In this document: positions 49,402 to 58,924 of the stretch, in pieces | Position numbering within the stretch: the first letter of the stretch is position 1 | How the letters are laid out: every line of letters starts with the position of its first letter | DNA from: an uncultured Candidatus Saccharibacteria bacterium | GTDB taxonomy: Bacteria; Patescibacteriota; Saccharimonadia; Saccharimonadales; Saccharimonadaceae | Assembly: GCA_938036825.1 (NCBI GenBank) | Contig: CALHWD010000019.1 | Span: forward strand, 1-64,000 | Length of the DNA stretch: 64,000 nucleotides | Direction of reading: 5' to 3' | Notes under the pieces: generated by a model | What the model was told of the DNA's origin: nothing | The model's input: only the letters and a program-made list of their open reading frames with translations | Databases searched by the model: none | Made by a program: the position numbers and the translations under genes

Positions 49402-51024
49402 ATGAATGAAGATGAAGTCCAACAACGTCGTCGCCAGCAAGATGAGGCGTCGACCGAGCAACGCTCGCGCATTCTTGGCCTCAAATACCTTGATATGCGC
49501 CCCATCGAGGAGACACTGCCACTAGCACGCGACCTAATGACGATCGAGGAGATGCACAACCTCTATATGCTGCCGCTGACTGATGGCAATGAGCAGGAAT
49601 CATATCAGTTTGCCGTTACGACACAAACACCCCAGTCGGTTATCCAGCGGACGCGGCGCACGTACCAGGACCGAGGGCTACCTGTCGAATTCTATTTGAT
49701 TAGCCTCAGTGGCTACCGCGTGTTGATGAACCGCTTTGACCCACCAAAGAAGATCGTCTACGATGATATCAAGATTGCCAAAGCGGGCGATAGCGAGACC
49801 ATCGCTGAGGTGAGCCAGACACTTGGGCAAGTGAGCAGCGAGGAGGTTTTCGATTTCTTGATCAACCAGGCGGATATGCTTGGTGCGAGCGACATCCACA
49901 TCGAGAATGAACGCCATGATATCCGGATTCGCCTTCGTGTCGATGGTGCACTCCACCCCGTAGCGACGATTAGCCGGAGCCGCTACCGCGTGATCATGGG
50001 TGAGCTTGCCAGCCGAGCTGGTGTGTCGAGTGCTTCGATGGAGCCGCAGTCAGGTCACATCCAAAAGGACGTAACACATGGCAACGCAACGCACTTGCTC
50101 AACATCCGTGTTGAGACTGTACCAACCATGTATGGACAGGATGCTGTGCTGCGTCTCTTTAATTTCGATGAAAGCTTGCTCAATCTTGATTTGCTGGGCA
50201 TTCCGCCCAAGCAGCGCCAGCAGATTGATGAAATCATCAGCCATCCGCGCGGCCTTGTGCTGATGGTTGGGCCAACGGGCTCAGGTAAATCTACCACGCT
50301 TTACAGTATGCTCAATGCCCTCAACACGACTGATCGTAAGATTATTACACTAGAGGATCCAATCGAATATGGCTTGGCTGGCATCTCGCAGATCCCAATC
50401 AATACCACCGCCGGTGGAAGCTTTGGTGAGGGTTTGCGCAGCGTGCTTCGTCTTGACCCAGATGTCGTGATGGTAGGTGAGATCCGCGATGTCGATACGG
50501 CGCGCACTGCCATTCAAGCGTCGATTACTGGCCACTTGGTGATGTCGAGCTTTCACGCCAATAGTAGTAGTGCAGCCTTTAGTCGGATGATCGACCTGAT
50601 TGGTGTGAATCCGATTTTTGCCAGTGCTATCCGCCTTGTGGTGGCGCAGCGTTTGGTGCGGCGTCTCGTGGACGAGACCAAAGAGGCCTACGAGCCAGAC
50701 GACGCCACGCGCAGCTATGTCAAGCGAGTTCTTGCTGATATTCCTGAAGAGGTGGAGCATCCTAATCTCGACACCTTCAAGCTCTGGCGGCCAGTACCGA
50801 GCGATGATGCGCCGTTTGGCTACAAGGGCCGCATGGTAATTATGGAGCAGCTTATCGTGACCCCAGGTATTCAGAAGTTCATCCGCGGAGATTTTACCGA
50901 TGTCCACCCAGACGTCATCGAAAAAGCCGCCCAGCGCGAGGGTATGCTCACCCTCGAACAAATTGGCGTCCTTGCTGCCCTGCGCGGCGAGACAACGCTG
51001 GAAGAAGTCAATCGAGTGATATAA
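49402..51024 (+). CDS. pilB: type IV pilus assembly ATPase PilB/GspE-like
   Basis: PilB hexamers power pilus extension. This 540-residue ATPase has an N-terminal MshEN-like region (1-140), then LGASDIHIENERHDIRIRLRV, Walker A GPTGSGKSTT (about 290-299), the Asp box ITLEDPIEYGLAG, Walker B MVGEIRD and a His box region ITGHLVMSSFHAN. The tetracysteine zinc motif of many PilB/GspE proteins is missing. TACACT (49389-49394) lies seven bases before the ATG, which fixes the start within a longer open frame. The only other pilus gene seen is the pilin at 33390. Confidence 0.92.
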   Translation: MNEDEVQQRRRQQDEASTEQRSRILGLKYLDMRPIEETLPLARDLMTIEEMHNLYMLPLTDGNEQESYQFAVTTQTPQSVIQRTRRTYQDRGLPVEFYLISLSGYRVLMNRFDPPKKIVYDDIKIAKAGDSETIAEVSQTLGQVSSEEVFDFLINQADMLGASDIHIENERHDIRIRLRVDGALHPVATISRSRYRVIMGELASRAGVSSASMEPQSGHIQKDVTHGNATHLLNIRVETVPTMYGQDAVLRLFNFDESLLNLDLLGIPPKQRQQIDEIISHPRGLVLMVGPTGSGKSTTLYSMLNALNTTDRKIITLEDPIEYGLAGISQIPINTTAGGSFGEGLRSVLRLDPDVVMVGEIRDVDTARTAIQASITGHLVMSSFHANSSSAAFSRMIDLIGVNPIFASAIRLVVAQRLVRRLVDETKEAYEPDDATRSYVKRVLADIPEEVEHPNLDTFKLWRPVPSDDAPFGYKGRMVIMEQLIVTPGIQKFIRGDFTDVHPDVIEKAAQREGMLTLEQIGVLAALRGETTLEEVNRVI

Positions 51025-51084
51025 CGCGCTATCTTGCTGAAGAATACTTAGGGCTAATCTGTGCCATGTACTGCATAGCGGATT

Positions 51085-51113
51085 TTGACAAAGTATCATT
51101 TTTTGCGTATTAT
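51085..51113 (+). promoter_or_regulatory. promoter of the 592-residue unknown protein
   Basis: TTGACA (51085-51090), 17 bp and TATTAT (51108-51113); TATACT overlaps at 51111-51116. The start codon is at 51122, so the mRNA is leaderless or has a few bases. Confidence 0.65.
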
Positions 51114-51121
51114 ACTATGGC

Positions 51122-52900
51122 ATGTCGCATGAACAGATTACTTATCCGCAAGAGCCCGAATCACTTCAAGCGTCTGTCATAGACCGTAACCCTGGTGGAG
51201 AAGAGCTTAGCATAACGCTACCAGACAGTGTTGGTAAAATGCTGTCTAGTGAGTGTGAGTCGGGCCTAAATGAACGGCAGTTAGAAGAAGATATAGCATC
51301 ACTCAATGCGAGTTTTACAGTCTTTGGTGGTGTGCTTGAGCACTTATCGCTTGTGATGCAACAGCATAAGGAGGCGGCTATAGCTATGCAAAATACTGAG
51401 CATACGCTTCGGCAGTGCCACTTTACGAGTGAGAGGTATAAATACTGTGTGCGTCGTGCACTATTGCGCGAAACCAACTCGTGGCATACAACAAATATGC
51501 GATTATATCCGGCAGCAGCGGAGCGTGCACAGCAATACATCAATAAGCAGCGCGACAAGCTAGCGATGCGAAGCGTGCGCGCAGTTAAGGCAGTGTTTGT
51601 GGCTAGCGGAATAGTGCAGGTGCCAGATTGGTGTCATACGGCTATTCCAAAGCGTACTGAGTGGCAGCAGGATAAAGCTCTACTGCCATCGGCAGCTAAC
51701 GATATATACCAAAAGTTAGTTCAGGAGGCAGTCGATTGGGCGGTGGCGCAGTGCGAACAGATAGCTTTTGATGAGCTACAGCAACCATGCTACGATGACG
51801 AAATTGCAATCTGTAAACCGGAGAGTCAACATCTCGATGCATTGCAAACAGAACATACAGCGTTAGTTACGCAGGCTCGGCAGCTTGAACAATCACGAGA
51901 CGAGGAACACACAACGGTACCGGCTGATACATTGCTGTCCTTCTGCCACTACCTCACAGAGCATGTACCACAAATTAGCCAGACGCAAATTGCACTCTTA
52001 CAATGGTTTGATCGATCGGATAAGGCGATAACTCATGATATAGCACAGCGCTTGGTTGATCGTCTCTGGCCAAAGAGCGCACAGCACGCTGATCGTCAGT
52101 TAATTGATATGCAAACAGAACAGATCATTGCTGAGGCGGCTGAGCAGCTAGCCAATGCATTGGTGGCGTACCAACCGACAGCTGACCAGCTAGCAACCCA
52201 TGATTTGCCAAATGTATCTAGCAATAAACGACGCAGCATGGAAGGCTCAGTAGGCCTGCTACCTAACAAGTCGAATCAGCCAGATAATGTCACGTCGCTG
52301 CCAGTATCAGAACCACTACACCTTCGTGCAGAAACCAAACGTGTGCCGCTTGATTACCTTACCTTGCCACACAAGCTTGTACCGTGGCTTGAGGTGGATA
52401 GTCGTACTGATAGTACGGTGAGTTGTAAAGTTGTTGTCGATAACGTACCTGGGGCGCTCGTGGTTGATTGTCGTAGCAAAGCACTGCAAGAAATTGAACG
52501 TCGGATGGATGGTTATCAATCAACTGCATGGGGCTATATAGCACCAAATGTACAACAGCGTCTTATGCATTACGCTCGAGCATCTGTGTCAGACGGTGGC
52601 TTAATTCATGCTGGCAAATTCACAAGTGTTGATAAAAACGGCGAATCGACGTACCCGCACCCTGTGATTTACAGTAAGGACGCAAAGCACAATGTGATGC
52701 GTGTCTACATATCGAACCTACGTGTCAACCAGATGGACAATACACTTGCAGGTGTGCGTGAACAACTTGCAGCGATGCAGGTGCACGAATTGATTATGTT
52801 GATCGGTGTCTGTGATAAGCAGCACCAGCTGGCAACATTGGCAGAAATTACTGGACGCTCTCGACGAGAGCTACGCAAACAGCGCGTAGGTAGTATCTAA
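51122..52900 (+). CDS. large protein of unknown function
   Basis: This 592-residue soluble protein is rich in Q, A and E. Residues 30-130 and 190-260 look helical or coiled, with nine or so cysteines scattered through the first 300 residues. A Q/S/N-rich linker (350-390) leads to a C-terminal domain (400-592) with LPHKLVPWLEVDSRTD, TAWGYIAPNVQQRLMHYARA and a final basic helix EITGRSRRELRKQR. I recognise no family or enzyme motif. It has a strong promoter of its own and a perfect terminator, so it is a single-gene unit. Composition is slightly more AT-rich than the pilB region. Confidence 0.75.
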   Translation: MSHEQITYPQEPESLQASVIDRNPGGEELSITLPDSVGKMLSSECESGLNERQLEEDIASLNASFTVFGGVLEHLSLVMQQHKEAAIAMQNTEHTLRQCHFTSERYKYCVRRALLRETNSWHTTNMRLYPAAAERAQQYINKQRDKLAMRSVRAVKAVFVASGIVQVPDWCHTAIPKRTEWQQDKALLPSAANDIYQKLVQEAVDWAVAQCEQIAFDELQQPCYDDEIAICKPESQHLDALQTEHTALVTQARQLEQSRDEEHTTVPADTLLSFCHYLTEHVPQISQTQIALLQWFDRSDKAITHDIAQRLVDRLWPKSAQHADRQLIDMQTEQIIAEAAEQLANALVAYQPTADQLATHDLPNVSSNKRRSMEGSVGLLPNKSNQPDNVTSLPVSEPLHLRAETKRVPLDYLTLPHKLVPWLEVDSRTDSTVSCKVVVDNVPGALVVDCRSKALQEIERRMDGYQSTAWGYIAPNVQQRLMHYARASVSDGGLIHAGKFTSVDKNGESTYPHPVIYSKDAKHNVMRVYISNLRVNQMDNTLAGVREQLAAMQVHELIMLIGVCDKQHQLATLAEITGRSRRELRKQRVGSI

Positions 52901-52915
52901 AGAGAAACTATACAG

Positions 52916-52957
52916 AAATAAAACTACGTGGCTTTGTATGCTACGTAGTTTTATTTC
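52916..52957 (+). terminator. terminator after the 592-residue gene
   Basis: AAATAAAACTACGT and ACGTAGTTTTATTT form a 14-bp perfect stem with a 13-base loop. Confidence 0.88.
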
Positions 52958-53084
52958 TTGAGTTTACTGTCTCTTGCGTGACAAAACCCATCGATATAGT
53001 CAGTGCTCTACTAGGTTACGTGAGGTATATAAAGTGAGAAGGTAAGATTTAGGAATGTAGACCTTGGCGGGTATAAATATCAAC

Positions 53085-54218
53085 CTAGCGAATAACCTTC
53101 GCCACAGCCCCAACCACGCGCTCATCAAATGGTGAGGGGATAACGTAGTCTGCTGTGGGTTCATCGACCAGCGCTGCCAGCGCCTGGGCGGCGGCGAGCT
53201 TGTGCGCGTCGGTGATTTTTTGCACGCCATTATCGAGTGCACCACGGAAGATGCCCGGGAAGGCCAGAGCGTTATTGACTTGGTTGGGGAAGTCACTACG
53301 GCCAGTAGCGATGACGGCAGCGCCGGCTGCTTTGGCGCTATCTGGCATAATCTCTGGCACTGGGTTGGCCAGGGCAAAGATAATTGGGTCTTTAGCCATC
53401 ATCCCAACGAGCTCTGGAGTCAGCAATCCTGCGCGCGATACGCCAATGAAGACATCGGCATCTGCCATCGCGTCTTCGAGCGACCCCTGCTGCGAGGCAT
53501 CAATGTACGCAAGTAAGGCAGTCTTCTCGGCATTGAGATCAGTGCGGTGGCTACCCACGATGCCTTTGCTATCAACCGCCACGATGTGTCGAGCGCCATA
53601 GGTGTGCAGCAGCTTAATAATAGCAGTGCCAGCAGCGCCAGCGCCGACCACGACGAATTTGCTATCAGCCAGGCTGCGGCCCGTCAGCTTGGCAGCGTTG
53701 ATCAGTCCTGCTAGTACCACCACGGCAGTACCATGCTGGTCGTCGTGGAAGACGGGCATATCGAGCTCAGCCTTCAGGTGCTCCTCAATCTCGAAGCACT
53801 GAGGCGCGGCGATATCCTCGAGGTTAATCGCGCCAAAGCTCGGTGCGATCGCCTTAACCGTAGCAATAATCTCCTCTGGCTGGTGCACATCCAGCACAAT
53901 TGGCACGGCATCCACACCAGCAAAGTGCTTAAACAACAGTGCCTTGCCTTCCATAACTGGCATGGCTGCCTTGGGGCCGAGGTTGCCTAAACCTAGGATG
54001 GCCGAACCATCACTAATGACTGCCACGAGGTTATTCGTCCAGGTGTAGGTGGGCAGCGTAGCGGGATCATCTGCAATCGCCTTGCTCACTGCGCCTACGC
54101 CAGGGCTGTAGTAGCTGCTAAGTTTATCACGGTCTAGCTCATCGCTATCGCGCAGGCTAGTGGTGATTTTGCCCTTATATTTTTTATGTAGGTCGAGTGC
54201 GAGTTTGTTATAATCCAT
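53085..54218 (-). CDS. NAD(P)-dependent malic enzyme, short form
   Basis: Malic enzyme turns malate into pyruvate and CO2 with reduction of NAD(P). This 377-residue protein has the malic N-terminal domain (SSYYSPGVGAVSKAI, DGSAILGLGNLGPKAAMPV, the divalent-metal site NLEDI and FHDDQHGTA) and the NAD domain FVVVGAGAAGTAIIKLL. It lacks the phosphotransacetylase-like extension of longer bacterial forms. TATACT (54226-54231, leftward) ends seven bases before the ATG and decides against an upstream start at 54350. It is one of the few central-carbon enzymes in the window. Confidence 0.94.
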   Translation of the reverse strand: MDYNKLALDLHKKYKGKITTSLRDSDELDRDKLSSYYSPGVGAVSKAIADDPATLPTYTWTNNLVAVISDGSAILGLGNLGPKAAMPVMEGKALLFKHFAGVDAVPIVLDVHQPEEIIATVKAIAPSFGAINLEDIAAPQCFEIEEHLKAELDMPVFHDDQHGTAVVVLAGLINAAKLTGRSLADSKFVVVGAGAAGTAIIKLLHTYGARHIVAVDSKGIVGSHRTDLNAEKTALLAYIDASQQGSLEDAMADADVFIGVSRAGLLTPELVGMMAKDPIIFALANPVPEIMPDSAKAAGAAVIATGRSDFPNQVNNALAFPGIFRGALDNGVQKITDAHKLAAAQALAALVDEPTADYVIPSPFDERVVGAVAKVIR

Positions 54219-54379
54219 AAACTCTAGTATACCGCACACAGGCGAGAAAGAGAAAGGAGTAGTACAAGGACAAATAGCTTTTATTGCAATACTTTCGCGC
54301 CAAATGCTATTATATGATGCATGATACAAACCGAGCAAGGAGCCCTGCATAGCCCCAGCGGTTCATAACACGGAGTGAT

Positions 54380-56143
54380 ATGAAAAGATCTATAGACCAG
54401 CAGCCATCTCATTACGATACTCGTCCCGAGTATGCATCTACAAAAATAGAAGTTGCAATTAAAGAAGATAATAAACTTCATAGAAAATTCAAGCTGGCCC
54501 TTCGTGACGAGAAGAAATCAAAACACGAGAAGGACACTTATATGCGGGCCAAGTCGATAATTAAAAACGACCAGCAAGAAGCGCTCGCGAAGTTTGTGCA
54601 GACTGGCGAGAGGAGCACAGTGCCACCAGGTGTTCTCCAACGCTACCGAGAGGAGCAAGCAAGCTGCGAGGCTACTCTTGCCGAAATAGCCGAAGAAGAA
54701 AGACAATCAATGGAGGAGGATGGCGGCTATGGAGCAGAAGATGAAGTGATGAAAGCTGCAACGCATCTTGGCTATGCGCCATTGACGCCCGATGAAGCAG
54801 CAGAGCAGGTTAATGAAATATATAACGCAACTCAGCTTGGGAAAGACGTACAGCAGCGGTGCCAAATCGTTAAAGATAGGATTGGTGAGATCAATGCCGA
54901 GCTAGCATATTATATGGGCCTCACAGAGCCACCCTTGGCAGTCGTATCTGAGGAGACAGCAATTCGTATCTGGGGTAAAGAGGCGGTCGAGAAGGCACAA
55001 TCGGCTGGTGATGCGAGCGAGCCTGGGTATATTGATGTCTTTCCTAATGATGACCGAACATCACGCTCAGGCAACAAGCTGGGATATGGTAGCCGTATGA
55101 CACCAGATTTTATCAAAAAAGATGCCAGCCAGCGGCTCGCGGAGGTTCTTGCAGAATCTGCTGGCGAAGCGTGGACAGTGCAAGAGCTAGGTGATGCAAT
55201 TTATGATCCAAGCAAAGTGCAAACAAAACTCGAGCGGTATAAGCGAGCAAGTATCTTACTATACAGTGCACAAAGATCAGATCGCCCCATCATGATTATT
55301 ACAGAAGAGCTGGAGCATAGCGACCTTGTACTGCAGCGTGGGCAGCGATATACCATTGATGAGCGTGGTCGGCGACGTAAGTCAATTACCGTCTACCGTG
55401 CGGTGTCAGCAGATATTGCTAAGCAAGGACTAACAGAAGAGAGGCCAGTAAGTGGTCGTCATGCCAAACACCAGATTCAGATTGAGTGGATCCCACAAGA
55501 TACTGCAGCTGCAGCACATAAAACAGATGACACTACTCGCAGCAAGGCATCATCATCCGCTAGTAGCGCAGAAAATAAAGCTTCGGCCAGCAGCGTGCTA
55601 GGTATCGATGATGCACTGGCAAAGCGAGCTCTCGAAGCTGTCCGTGCTGCCGCTGACCGTCAAGCAGCAGAAGCCAAAGAGCAGCAAGAAGCCCTCCGCG
55701 CTACAGAGGCTGCCCTCAGCGCAGAAGTGCGCGTCCAGATTGAGCAGCTTGTAGAGCTTGCACAGCCACTGATCGATAGTTTGCGAGAAAACAGCGCCGA
55801 CGACAATGCAGACAAGCGGGTATTTCCTGTTCAAGATTTGCCCGAGATGGGGAGCCAGTACGCTTCTGAGCACGACCTAGAGATACTCCTCAATAAAGCT
55901 CGGCAGGCTGGGCTTATCAACAAAAAACAGCTGCGCAATCGTGCGTTGTCGTCTGCTGGCGAGGCGCTTTTGCTTATCCTTTATGCATACGACCCGCAGA
56001 CGATGTATGACCTAGTGCGCAATGATGCTGCCAAGCGTGTGCTCCAGCATGAATTCCAGCAAGCGTACGACAACAGAGCTACACGTATAGCGAATGGCCA
56101 TCAAGGTGGAGCAGGCGCAGCCCAAGAAAACACCACCAGCTAA
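54380..56143 (+). CDS. large coiled-coil protein of unknown function
   Basis: This 587-residue, highly charged protein has no signal peptide or membrane helix. Long helical, probably coiled-coil stretches lie at 20-120 and 400-460 (KRALEAVRAAADRQAAEAKEQ). Between them is a region with a TWTVQELGDAIYDPS-like pattern (WTVQELGDAIYD) that resembles a winged-helix fold, then an S/A-rich linker (380-400). The end is G/A-rich. GGAG precedes the ATG. No family recognised. Together with the gene at 51122 and the following lipoprotein, it forms an accessory-looking patch around malic enzyme. Confidence 0.72.
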   Translation: MKRSIDQQPSHYDTRPEYASTKIEVAIKEDNKLHRKFKLALRDEKKSKHEKDTYMRAKSIIKNDQQEALAKFVQTGERSTVPPGVLQRYREEQASCEATLAEIAEEERQSMEEDGGYGAEDEVMKAATHLGYAPLTPDEAAEQVNEIYNATQLGKDVQQRCQIVKDRIGEINAELAYYMGLTEPPLAVVSEETAIRIWGKEAVEKAQSAGDASEPGYIDVFPNDDRTSRSGNKLGYGSRMTPDFIKKDASQRLAEVLAESAGEAWTVQELGDAIYDPSKVQTKLERYKRASILLYSAQRSDRPIMIITEELEHSDLVLQRGQRYTIDERGRRRKSITVYRAVSADIAKQGLTEERPVSGRHAKHQIQIEWIPQDTAAAAHKTDDTTRSKASSSASSAENKASASSVLGIDDALAKRALEAVRAAADRQAAEAKEQQEALRATEAALSAEVRVQIEQLVELAQPLIDSLRENSADDNADKRVFPVQDLPEMGSQYASEHDLEILLNKARQAGLINKKQLRNRALSSAGEALLLILYAYDPQTMYDLVRNDAAKRVLQHEFQQAYDNRATRIANGHQGGAGAAQENTTS

Positions 56144-56244
56144 ACTAGTTGCTATATATACCAAAGTGCGGTATAGTTTAGATTATAAATCCAAAATAGG
56201 CATCATCCACCAGTGATGATACAGAGAAAGAGGAGGAAAGAAAA

Positions 56245-57117
56245 ATGGGCGAACGATTAGCTTGTAATGTGAAGAAGAAGACAAAAGAGCTTATTGGGGC
56301 AGGGGCTGGCTTAGCTTTGGCATTTGGTGCGGCGGCGTGCTCTGCAGAAACACCACGAAACGAAGCACAACCAACTCAACCTGCTGCCACTGCCGAAACA
56401 ACATCGTCAGCAACACCAACCGCAAATCCATCCATCGAAGCGCCAGCGGACAAAAAGACTCCGCAGCCTGAGCGATCTCACTCTACCGACAAAGCAACGG
56501 AGATACCATCGTTCTCAGCGCCTCCAACCCAATCGCCTGAGCAGCAGTCGGCGGAAGAGCTTTTGCCTGGCGAAGAGAAGTTAACTGACGAAGAGAATCA
56601 AGCTTTCCGAAAGGAACTAGACCAAGCATTGAATAATGGAGATGAAATCAATATTGGGCGCGGTATCTTTATTATTGAGAGGGGTGACGCGCCAGACCAG
56701 AAGGGTGTATCGCTCTATACTGCGGTCTCTAACCCTGCGGTTGCCAATGTAGGCAAAGAAGTAACTCAGCCTGTATCAGCCAATGAACCAGTAGAGTACT
56801 ATATTTACGACGCGAAGACTGAGCATTGGTCGAAGCTTCACAAAGAGAAGATTTCAAACTATTTTGTAATAGATAGGGACGGTAATGAGCAGCCAGGGCT
56901 GCAACTCCAGCGAACACAATTTTGGGCAGAGAAGAAGGGGAGCGAGTTAAGAGATGATATCAGTATTGGCACGGACGGTCTGAAGACGCCAACAGGAGGT
57001 GACTGGACGGGAGAGATGGAAGACATTGCTAAGAAGGGTACCAACTACTCTAGCTCGACTAGAAAAAAGGCGGCTGATGCTGCGGTTGAGTCAATGACAC
57101 ATCATCATTCTCGATAG
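56245..57117 (+). CDS. predicted lipoprotein of unknown function
   Basis: This 290-residue protein has a basic N-terminus (KKKTKELIG), a hydrophobic stretch and the lipobox-like FGAAAC with lipidated C32. Residues 33-115 are a P/T/S/A/Q-rich stalk that would span the wall, followed by a domain with EINIGRGIFIIERGDAP and VEYYIYDAKTEHW, and a short HHH-rich tail. No family recognised. GAGGAGG precedes the ATG. It should sit on the outer face of the membrane. Confidence 0.75.
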   Translation: MGERLACNVKKKTKELIGAGAGLALAFGAAACSAETPRNEAQPTQPAATAETTSSATPTANPSIEAPADKKTPQPERSHSTDKATEIPSFSAPPTQSPEQQSAEELLPGEEKLTDEENQAFRKELDQALNNGDEINIGRGIFIIERGDAPDQKGVSLYTAVSNPAVANVGKEVTQPVSANEPVEYYIYDAKTEHWSKLHKEKISNYFVIDRDGNEQPGLQLQRTQFWAEKKGSELRDDISIGTDGLKTPTGGDWTGEMEDIAKKGTNYSSSTRKKAADAAVESMTHHHSR

Positions 57118-57130
57118 AGTGGGCAAAAAA

Positions 57131-57172
57131 CAAATGCCTTTCCTCTTGTCATTTTTTGAGGAGAGGCATTTG
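57131..57172 (-). terminator. hairpin with its T tract on the leftward strand
   Basis: CAAATGCCTTTCCTC and GAGGAGAGGCATTTG pair with small bulges. The T tract follows on the leftward strand (TTTGTTTTTTG), so it would end a leftward transcript, although no leftward gene is seen. It may still serve the lipoprotein gene. Confidence 0.5.
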
Positions 57173-57246
57173 AGTGAAAATAGAGCTGATGCATAACACA
57201 CTAGTCCAAAAATACACTCCTCCCTCTTCTCCCTGCACACAAAATA

Positions 57247-57255
57247 TGGTACAAT
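57247..57255 (+). promoter_or_regulatory. extended -10 promoter of rplS
   Basis: TG-G-TACAAT, about 40 bases before the rplS ATG. Confidence 0.5.
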
Positions 57256-57298
57256 CAATAACTGAATTGTCATCTAATAATTAAATAGAGAGAAAGTC

Positions 57299-57820
57299 AT
57301 GAGTTTTGCACTGATCCAAAAAGTCAATGACCAGCAGAAGAAGCCTGCAGTTGTTGATGTGCGGAGCGGCGACACGGTCCGCGTCCACCAAAAAATCAAA
57401 GAAGGCAACAAAGAGCGCATCCAGATGTTTGAAGGCGTGGTAATCCGCACCGACAACAAGGGCCAGCACACCAGCCGCATTACTGTACGCAAGATTACCA
57501 GCGGTGTAGGGGTAGAGAAGTCGTTCTTGCTGCACAGTCCACTCGTTGAGAAGGTCGAGGTGATGCGCCGCGCTAAGGTGCGCCGCAACTTCCTGAGCTA
57601 CCTGCGTGGCCGTAGCGGTAAGTCAGCTCGCCTGACTGCCGTACAATTCGACCGCGAGGCGGTTAACAACGTGCACGATGCTCATGCTGAGGCCGAGGCT
57701 GCTCGTCTCAAGGAAGAGAAGGCTAAGGATGCTGCCGAGAAAAAGGCTGCCGAAGACGCCAAGCAAGCTGAGCTAGATGCTAAGGCTGCCGAGGTTGCCG
57801 CTCGCCACGAAGCTGCGTAG
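57299..57820 (+). CDS. rplS: 50S ribosomal protein bL19 with charged C-terminal extension
   Basis: The bL19 core is in residues 1-115: [51 protein letters not shown] and [20 protein letters not shown]. bL19 lies at the interface of the two ribosomal subunits. The last 58 residues are an A/K/E-rich helix ([20 protein letters not shown]) absent from standard bL19. GAGAGAAAG precedes the ATG. It is far from trmD, although the two are adjacent in many bacteria. Confidence 0.94.
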   Translation: MSFALIQKVNDQQKKPAVVDVRSGDTVRVHQKIKEGNKERIQMFEGVVIRTDNKGQHTSRITVRKITSGVGVEKSFLLHSPLVEKVEVMRRAKVRRNFLSYLRGRSGKSARLTAVQFDREAVNNVHDAHAEAEAARLKEEKAKDAAEKKAAEDAKQAELDAKAAEVAARHEAA

Positions 57821-57846
57821 AATAGCTACTGTAAGAAAGCTTTTGT

Positions 57847-57873
57847 ATCCGCCTCTATCTCAGGGGCGGATTT
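57847..57873 (+). terminator. terminator after rplS
   Basis: ATCCGCC and GGCGGAT pair with an 11-base loop, followed by TTTG. Confidence 0.65.
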
Positions 57874-58086
57874 GTATTAGGAGAGCTACGCTATTAGTTT
57901 GTTTTGCCTTGAACGCTTGGCTTGTGAGACTTTGGTAAACAACCTCTCCTGAGCACCGAAAGGGAAGAGTCTGATATATGGATGAGGTATGAAGATAATA
58001 CGCACAACATATCCGCTGCAATAGCTACACCATGATACGCTATAGGCCTGTGGCAGCTGTCTTGCAGGCGATGCTATACTAGGGAT

Positions 58087-58572
58087 ATGAGTATCTTTAC
58101 CATTGTTTCGATTGTTATACCAGTTGTCTTGGCGAGTAGTATACCGCCTATCTTGCAGCATTATGGCTATACACACGAGCGGCGCTACCGTTGGCTACTG
58201 TACCTGGCGTGTGGGTTGTTCTTTGTCTCGTGGTATGTGCCGTCGCCGTTGATCGATGGGCAAGACACGGCATTTATGACGCACTTCATCGGTGGTGGGA
58301 TATTTACCGGCTGCCTGTGGCTCTACCTCAAGCATGCGCTGGGTTGGCGCTGGTATTGGCTAGTGGAGGTATTCTCGCTGTTTGCGCTGGTGTCGGCGCT
58401 TGGCTGTATGAATGAGCTATTTGAGCTGCTGGTGGCGAAGACTGGCGTGGCTCGCTTGCCGCTGGATGATACCAACTGGGATATCGCGGCCAATACTGCT
58501 GGGGCACTGCTTGTTTGGCTAGTGTGGCTGGCTGTAGTGGGGTGGCAGCAGATAGCTCGTCGCAGCGCATAA
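58087..58572 (+). CDS. five-helix membrane protein
   Basis: This 161-residue protein has about five membrane segments. A polar patch, MNELFELLVAKTG followed by DDTNWDIAANTAGAL, resembles the E-x-x-E...DT-x-x-D-x-x-x-NT-x-GA pattern of VanZ-like and DUF2238-type membrane proteins, by eye only. TATACT with a TGC before it (58072-58080) ends six bases before the ATG, so it should be leaderless. Confidence 0.7.
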   Translation: MSIFTIVSIVIPVVLASSIPPILQHYGYTHERRYRWLLYLACGLFFVSWYVPSPLIDGQDTAFMTHFIGGGIFTGCLWLYLKHALGWRWYWLVEVFSLFALVSALGCMNELFELLVAKTGVARLPLDDTNWDIAANTAGALLVWLVWLAVVGWQQIARRSA

Positions 58573-58591
58573 ATAGCTAAGTAGCGAGGCA

Positions 58592-58628
58592 TAAAGCAAA
58601 GCCACCGCTTGAGGGTGGCTTTATGCTT
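58592..58628. terminator. bidirectional terminator
   Basis: AAAGC-A-AAGCCACC and GGTGGCTT-T-ATGCTTT pair with a short loop, with A/T tracts on both sides. It serves the converging genes at 58087 and 58645. Confidence 0.8.
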
Positions 58629-58644
58629 TCGTGTACCGATGCTA

Positions 58645-58854
58645 TTATTTTGTCTTGCGAGATTCTGCTTGCTCGGTGAGAACGGCGCAAATCGCCTCGA
58701 GATTCTCGTCGATCGCAGCCACGTGCCGTCTGATCTGCTTGGTGCGTCGGCCCTGCCGGACGACCCAACAGATGCCACAGATAAACAAGATAAAATACAC
58801 GACGTTAAGTGCGACTGCTAGTATGAGGAGTGGTGCTGGCCCGGTGATTTCCAT
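58645..58854 (-). CDS. small single-span membrane protein
   Basis: This 69-residue protein has one N-terminal membrane helix (8-32, LLILAVALNVVYFILFICGI) and a charged cytoplasmic helix (RQGRRTKQIRRHVAAIDENLE). GAAAGGA lies 16 bases upstream of the ATG, rather far. A longer frame continues upstream but overlaps the lipoprotein gene and has no start signal. No family recognised. Confidence 0.6.
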   Translation of the reverse strand: MEITGPAPLLILAVALNVVYFILFICGICWVVRQGRRTKQIRRHVAAIDENLEAICAVLTEQAESRKTK

Positions 58855-58924
58855 AATAGGTATCGATAATCCTTTCGTGTTAATGCTATATGGTTCGGTG
58901 CTGTATCTTTTGCGAGGGTGAGTG

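Noticed and set aside
54219..54350. Longer malic enzyme start
   Set aside because: The extra 44 residues are not like malic enzymes and contain the promoter hexamer.
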